Both the position numbers and the translations under genes were made by a program. A stretch of DNA of 64,000 bases from VRUE01 sp963704505 (lineage in GTDB: Bacteria; Actinomycetota; Thermoleophilia; Solirubrobacterales; 70-9): the NCBI GenBank assembly GCA_963704505.1, contig OY969912.1, forward strand, positions 1,612,001 to 1,676,000. Reading direction: 5' to 3'. Positions 60,163 to 64,000 of the stretch are shown in pieces. The notes beneath the pieces are model-generated. The model was not told where the DNA came from and searched no databases. It saw only the letters and a program-made list of their open reading frames with translations. Each line of letters begins with the position of its first letter. Positions within the stretch are counted from its first letter, which is position 1.

Positions 60163-61596
60163 TTGGCTGAGAGCAATGGCAGTGGAACGAACGTAGGGCG
60201 AGTCGAGCAGGTGACCGGAGTCGTCGTCGACGCCGTCTTCAGCGACAAACTGCCCGAGATCTACACGGCGCTGGAGATCGAGATGTCCGGCGCCGACGGC
60301 GAAACGACGGAGCTCGTCTGCGAGGTCCAGCAGCACCTCGGCGACGACCGCGTCCGCGCGGTCGCGATGGACGCCACCGATGGCCTTCGCCGCGGCGACA
60401 AGGTCGTCGATACCGGCGGCCCGATCACGGTCCCGGTCGGCGACGTCACGCTCGGCCGCATCTTCAACCTGCTCGGCGAGCCGATCGACGAAGGCGCCGA
60501 GATCACCGGCGAGGAGCGCTGGCCGATCCACCGTCCCGCCCCTTCCGCCTCCGAACTGGCCCCGACCCAGGAGATTCTCGAGACCGGGATCAAGGTCATC
60601 GATCTGCTCGCCCCGTACGCAAAGGGCGGCAAGGTCGGGCTGTTCGGCGGTGCCGGTGTCGGCAAGACCGTTCTCATCCAGGAGCTGATCCGCGGCATCG
60701 CCGAGGAGCACGAGGGCCTGTCGGCCTTCGTCGGCGTCGGCGAGCGGTCGCGAGAGGGAAATGACCTCTGGCTCGAGATGAAAGAGTCGGGCGTGATCGA
60801 CAAAACCATGCTCGTCTTCGGCCAGATGAACGAGCCGCCCGGCGCCCGCCTCAGGGTGGCGCTCTCGGGGCTGACCATGGCCGAGTACTACCGCGAGCAG
60901 GGTGGCCAGGACGTGCTGCTCTTCATCGACAACATCTTCCGCTTCGTCCAGGCGGGCTCGGAGGTCTCGGCGCTGCTCGGGCGCATGCCGTCCGCGGTCG
61001 GCTACCAGCCGACGCTGGAGACCGAGATGGGTGGCCTGCAGGAGCGGATCACCTCGACCGAGCGCGGCTCGGTCACCTCGGTTCAGGCCGTCTACGTCCC
61101 CGCCGACGACCTCACCGACCCGGCTCCGGCCTCGGTGTTCGCCCACCTCAACGCGACCACGACGCTCTCCCGCTCGATCTCGGAGAAAGGGATCTACCCG
61201 GCGGTCGACCCGCTCGACTCGACCTCGACCATCCTCAAGCCGGACGTTGTCGGCGAGGACCACTACAACACGGCGACCGAAGTCCAGGAGGTGCTCCAGC
61301 GCTACAAGGAGCTCCAGGACATCATCGCGATTCTCGGCATCGACGAGCTCTCCGACGAGGACAAGCAGACGGTCTCGCGCGCGCGCAAGATCGAGCGCTT
61401 CCTCTCGCAGCCGTTCTTCGTCGCCGAGCAGTTCACCGGCCGCAGCGGCGAGTTCGTGCCGATCTCCGAGACGGTCCGCGGGTTCCGCGAGATCCTCGAC
61501 GGCGAGCACGACGACCTGCCCGAGGGCGCCTTCTACATGCAGGGCGGAATCGACCAGGTCACCGAGAACGCGGGCAAAGCGAAAGCCGAGGCCTAA
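60163..61596 (+). CDS. atpD: F1Fo ATP synthase subunit beta
   Basis: 477 residues from TTG 60163. Catalytic P-loop GGAGVGKTVLIQEL, GVGERSREGNDLWLEM with the catalytic Glu, DVLLFIDNIFRFVQAGSEVSALLGRMPSAVGYQPTL, and the C-terminal DELSDEDK version of the DELSEED lever. It carries out ATP synthesis on F1. Confidence 0.97.
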   Translation: MAESNGSGTNVGRVEQVTGVVVDAVFSDKLPEIYTALEIEMSGADGETTELVCEVQQHLGDDRVRAVAMDATDGLRRGDKVVDTGGPITVPVGDVTLGRIFNLLGEPIDEGAEITGEERWPIHRPAPSASELAPTQEILETGIKVIDLLAPYAKGGKVGLFGGAGVGKTVLIQELIRGIAEEHEGLSAFVGVGERSREGNDLWLEMKESGVIDKTMLVFGQMNEPPGARLRVALSGLTMAEYYREQGGQDVLLFIDNIFRFVQAGSEVSALLGRMPSAVGYQPTLETEMGGLQERITSTERGSVTSVQAVYVPADDLTDPAPASVFAHLNATTTLSRSISEKGIYPAVDPLDSTSTILKPDVVGEDHYNTATEVQEVLQRYKELQDIIAILGIDELSDEDKQTVSRARKIERFLSQPFFVAEQFTGRSGEFVPISETVRGFREILDGEHDDLPEGAFYMQGGIDQVTENAGKAKAEA

Positions 61597-62010
61597 TTGG
61601 CGGGCGAGAGCACCTTCGAGGTAGAGGTACTGACCCCCGAGGGGGAGGTCTTCTCGGGCGAGGTGCGCCAGGTATCGACCCGCACCGCCGTCGGCGAAAT
61701 CGGGATCCTCGCCAACCACGCGCCGCTGCTCGCCGCGCTGAAGCCGACCACCCTGCGGCTGCACGTCAGCGATTCCGAGACGAAGTCGTTCGCCCAGGCC
61801 CATGGCTGGCTCCAGGTCTTCGGCAACCACGCCCGGCTGCTGATCGAGGAGGCGATCCCGCCCGAGGATCTCGACGGCCCGACCTTGAAAGAGCAGCTCG
61901 CCGATGCCGAGCAGCGCCTCTCGGAGTCCGACGAGGAGAGCGCGGCGAGGGCGCGAGCGGTCAAGGACCGCGATCGCGCCGAAGCGTTCATTTCGATCGC
62001 CGAGGGATGA
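61597..62010 (+). CDS. atpC: F1Fo ATP synthase subunit epsilon
   Basis: 137 residues from TTG 61597, immediately after the atpD stop. N-terminal beta-sandwich (EVEVLTPEGEVFSGEVRQVSTRTAVGEIGILANHAPLLAAL) and C-terminal helices (LKEQLADAEQRLSESDEESAARARAVKDRDRAEAF). It completes the central stalk and can inhibit ATPase activity. Last gene of the atp operon; structured element 6 begins 19 bp after its stop. Confidence 0.93.
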   Translation: MAGESTFEVEVLTPEGEVFSGEVRQVSTRTAVGEIGILANHAPLLAALKPTTLRLHVSDSETKSFAQAHGWLQVFGNHARLLIEEAIPPEDLDGPTLKEQLADAEQRLSESDEESAARARAVKDRDRAEAFISIAEG

Positions 62011-62029
62011 TCGAACGGTCTGTGCGAGA

Positions 62030-62170
62030 GGGGAGTCGGTGCCCCTCCGCGGGAATTGACGCACCTCGCTTCGCTCGGAGCGAACTTGGAGCGCGGCCTG
62101 CGGCCGCGCAATCTTCAGACTGCATGTCGCGCGCTTCGCGCACATTCCCGCCTCGGGGCACCGACTCCCC
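62030..62170 (+). repeat. hypervariable-stem structured element 6, 3' of the atp operon
   Basis: Arms 62030-62056 and 62144-62170: a 16-bp perfect outer stem (GGGGAGTCGGTGCCCC), a 3x3 internal loop TCC/CTC, then an 8-bp inner stem GCGGGAAT/ATTCCCGC. The enclosed core has hairpins TTCGCT-CGG-AGCGAA, GCGCGGCC-TGC-GGCCGCGC and GCGC-TTC-GCGC. Element 7 shares the inner stem, internal loop and last hairpin layout but not the outer stem. The gap 62011-62454 holds only these two elements; no gene is seen. Confidence 0.75.
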
Positions 62171-62275
62171 GCCCCTCAGTTCGCTCAGGACCCCGCCGCG
62201 CTTCGAGCGACAGCAGCGATCTCGAGCAGCTGCCCGATACCCGTCAGCGCCGCCGTCTTGCCGAGCCGCTTCGGC

Positions 62276-62425
62276 ACGTGGGGTCCGGTTGTCCGAGGCG
62301 GGAATGTGGCCGAAGGCCGCGAAATGCAATCTGTCTCTTGCGAGCCGTAGGCGCGCTGCAACATTTGGAGCCGCGCCCATAGGGCGCGCGACTCAATTCC
62401 CGCGGAGGGTGACCGGACCCCACGT
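62276..62425 (-). repeat. hypervariable-stem structured element 7, inverted partner of element 6
   Basis: Arms 62276-62305 and 62396-62425. The outer stem begins ACGTGGGGTCCGGT and continues through three G-U-type pairs (on plus-strand RNA), followed by a 3x3 internal loop and the inner stem GCGGGAAT/ATTCCCGC. On the minus strand the internal loop reads TCC/CTC, exactly as in element 6. The core has hairpins CGCGCCC-TAT-GGGCGCG and GGCC-TTC-GGCC. Confidence 0.75.
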
Positions 62426-62454
62426 ACGGATGCCGTCCGCGTCGAGTGGGTCGC

Positions 62455-63552
62455 ATGCCTGACGAACTGGTCACCCTGGCGACGCAACTGGTCGGCTATG
62501 ACACCTCCGAGCCCGATGCCGTGCTCGAGGCTGCCGGGTTCGTCACCGGCTGGCTCGAGGCGCGGGGGATCGAGGCGTCACACGAAGAGGTTCGGGGGCT
62601 GCCGGTCACCAAGGCCGAAGTCGGCCCGGCGGACGCGCCGACCGTCGTCCTGCACGGCCACCTCGACGTGGTTCCCGGCCGCCCCGGTCAGTTCGACCCC
62701 AAGGTCGAGGGCGACCGGCTCTACGGCCGCGGAACCTACGACATGAAGGGTGCGCTGGCGGCGATGCTCGTCGTCACCGCGGCGATGCGGGACCAGGACG
62801 AGCTGCGGGTGCGGCTCGGGATCGTCGGCGACGAGGAGTCCGAGGAGGAGGGGGACCGGGGCAGCGATCACCTTGTCGACAGCGGCTTCGTCGGCGACTT
62901 CGCGATCACCGGCGAGCCGACCGACCTGCAGATCGGGGTCGAGGCAAAGGGGGTGCTCGCGCTGCGGATCGAGGTCACCGGCGTTGCCGCCCATGGCGCC
63001 ACTCCTTGGCTGGGCGACAACGCGGTGCTCAAGGCCCACGATGTTTTCCGCAGTATCGAGTCGCTACCGTTTGCCAGGCAGAGCTCGGAGCTGTTCGACC
63101 GCCCCTCGATCAACCTCGGCCGGATCGTCGGCGGCGACGCGCTCAACAAGGTGCCCGATCGCTGTGCAATCGACGTGGACATTCGCTATCTCCCCGAACA
63201 GGACCCCGAGACCGTGCTCGAACAAGTGCGGACGATCGGCGCGGACATTTCGGTCGAGCCGCTGCTCAGCCGACCGCCGGCGGTCGTCGACAGGAGCTCG
63301 CCCTTCGTCCGGGCGCTGCGCGACGCCGCCGCCGAGCACTACGAGGGCGAGCCGATGAGCGTCGGGCGCGATGGTGCCTCCGACGCCGTGTCGTTCCTCC
63401 GGGTCGGCGTCCCGGCGGTCGAGTTCGGTCCGATCGGCGCCGGCCATCACGGCCCCCAGGAGTGGGTCTCGATCTCCTCGCTGAACTCCTACAGACAGGC
63501 ACTGGACACGTTCCTGCGCTCCCTGCCCCAACGCCTGCGCTCCGATGGTTGA
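62455..63552 (+). CDS. M20-family metallopeptidase (ArgE/DapE/dipeptidase-like)
   Basis: 365 residues from ATG 62455; GTG 62446 is a possible alternative. Zn-ligand motifs: His in VVLHGHLDVVPG, bridging Asp in YGRGTYDMKGALAAML, Glu-Glu in IVGDEESEEEGDRG, Glu in ITGEPTDLQIG, and His in FGPIGAGHHGPQEWVSI. A dimerisation domain sits in the middle. It cleaves an amide or peptide bond, for example in acetylornithine, succinyl-diaminopimelate or a dipeptide; substrate is not resolvable here. It overlaps the following LCP gene by 8 nt. Confidence 0.88.
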   Translation: MPDELVTLATQLVGYDTSEPDAVLEAAGFVTGWLEARGIEASHEEVRGLPVTKAEVGPADAPTVVLHGHLDVVPGRPGQFDPKVEGDRLYGRGTYDMKGALAAMLVVTAAMRDQDELRVRLGIVGDEESEEEGDRGSDHLVDSGFVGDFAITGEPTDLQIGVEAKGVLALRIEVTGVAAHGATPWLGDNAVLKAHDVFRSIESLPFARQSSELFDRPSINLGRIVGGDALNKVPDRCAIDVDIRYLPEQDPETVLEQVRTIGADISVEPLLSRPPAVVDRSSPFVRALRDAAAEHYEGEPMSVGRDGASDAVSFLRVGVPAVEFGPIGAGHHGPQEWVSISSLNSYRQALDTFLRSLPQRLRSDG

Positions 63553-64000
63553 GCCGGTCTTCAAGAAGCCGCCCCCCGAGGGCGATCACGAGCCGCCGCC
63601 CAAGCGCAAGCGCTTCTGGCTGAAATTCACGCTCGGCGCCCTGGTCATCATCATCGTCTCGGCCGCGGCGACCTCGAGCAGCATCCTGCTCTACATCGAC
63701 AGCATCGCCAAGGCGCTCTCGCACAACGACCGCCTCAAGAACAGAGTCGAGGGCTTCCTCTCGAAGACCGAAGGCGGCGAACCGGAGAACATCCTGATCC
63801 TCGGCTCCGACAAACGGGCCAGCCTGCCCGGCGACCCGGGCCGCTCCGACACCACGATGCTGCTGCGACTCGACCCGGACCGCAACGCGATCGCGTTGAT
63901 GTCCATACCCCGCGACCTCAAGGTCGAAATCCCCGGAGTGGGGACCGACAAGTTCAACGCCGCCTACACCTACGGCGGCCCGAAGCTGACCCTGCGTGTG
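63545..64000 (+). CDS. LytR-CpsA-Psr (LCP) family protein, 3' part cut by window edge
   Basis: 152 codons from ATG 63545 run off the right edge. A Pro/Lys-rich cytosolic start (KKPPPEGDHEPPPKRKRFW) is followed by a membrane helix near 28-52 (FTLGALVIIIVSAAATSSSILL). The LCP domain begins at about 80 with ENILILGSDKR, then GRSDTTMLLRLDPDRNAIALMSIPRDLKVEIPGVG and KFNAAYTYGG. These extracytoplasmic enzymes attach undecaprenyl-linked polymers to peptidoglycan, a job that fits the WecA-like transferase upstream. Confidence 0.9.
   Translation, partial: MVEPVFKKPPPEGDHEPPPKRKRFWLKFTLGALVIIIVSAAATSSSILLYIDSIAKALSHNDRLKNRVEGFLSKTEGGEPENILILGSDKRASLPGDPGRSDTTMLLRLDPDRNAIALMSIPRDLKVEIPGVGTDKFNAAYTYGGPKLTLRV

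Noticed and set aside
59212..62145. 977-codon open frame on the minus strand through atpG, atpD and atpC
   Set aside because: Lies opposite three certain ATP synthase genes; composition is typical of an antisense high-GC frame and it shows no domains.
62007..62462. 151-codon plus-strand frame across elements 6 and 7
   Set aside because: It is made of the repeat elements themselves and shows no family features; the M20 gene starts after it.

Overview
The window is high-GC DNA (roughly two thirds or more G+C) with actinobacterial gene content. The run rpmE - DUF1385 - prfA - prmC - tsaC - glyA - wecA-like - atpI/atpBEFHAGDC is the classic actinobacterial order. Other actinobacterial markers are paired BagAB-type ArsA/Get3 ATPases, an Rv1264-type adenylate cyclase, a DipZ fusion, and a methyltransferase/GH57/GT4 trio resembling mycobacterial Rv3030-Rv3032. 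The mixture, plus many short-leader promoters, suggests a deep-branching actinobacterium such as Thermoleophilia/Solirubrobacterales. That placement is inference; no rRNA gene is present to settle it.

Layout. 1-1942: two coupled minus-strand prepilin-like genes. 2088-4260: an HxlR regulator and an unknown protein with a HEPN-like helical region. 4267-6335: two Get3-like ATPases, divergent from ParA (6401) and an FtsZ with a long N-terminal extension (7533). 8965-11579: gamma-glutamyltranspeptidase coupled to an adenylate cyclase. 11608-16750: methyltransferases, GH57 enzyme, GT4 glucosyltransferase and an acetyltransferase-like protein, probably making a (methyl)glucan-type polysaccharide. 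16780-33565: a catabolic region with MeaB, DipZ, acyl-CoA dehydrogenase, aldehyde dehydrogenase, thioesterase, leucyl aminopeptidase, thiolase, methylmalonyl-CoA mutase subunits and the ETF/ETF-QO operon. Together these carry fatty-acid and propionyl-type carbon through beta-oxidation and pass the electrons to quinone. 33773-42960: membrane and envelope genes, including an unusual epimerase-glycosyltransferase fusion. 43169-46221: an alpha/beta hydrolase with its divergent TetR regulator, and a membrane diguanylate cyclase. 46269-62010: the translation, cell-wall and ATP synthase block. 62455-64000: an M20 peptidase and a truncated LytR-CpsA-Psr gene.

The most unusual content is not protein-coding. 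(1) A ~45-bp palindrome occurs five times (12557, 16044, 21260, 21336, 49306). It has a conserved CTT..CCC.TATG.GGG centre and arms that differ between copies but stay complementary. One copy lies in frame inside prmC. (2) Larger elements of 80-205 bp sit mostly 9-20 bp after stop codons (21411, 33574, 37665, 52202, 62030), with inverted partners at 52391 and 62276. They combine conserved cores, usually with a TTC-loop hairpin, with outer stems that are unrelated in sequence between copies yet base-paired within each copy. (3) Many genes have a TAGACT-like hexamer only 6-10 nt before the start codon, implying leaderless mRNAs. At least two genes (the ArsA at 6335 and glyA at 50909) appear to start leaderlessly at ATC. 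Sites of possible sequence damage or lost key residues are a frameshift in tsaC, a missing cluster cysteine in ETF-QO and a missing catalytic His in the alpha/beta hydrolase.
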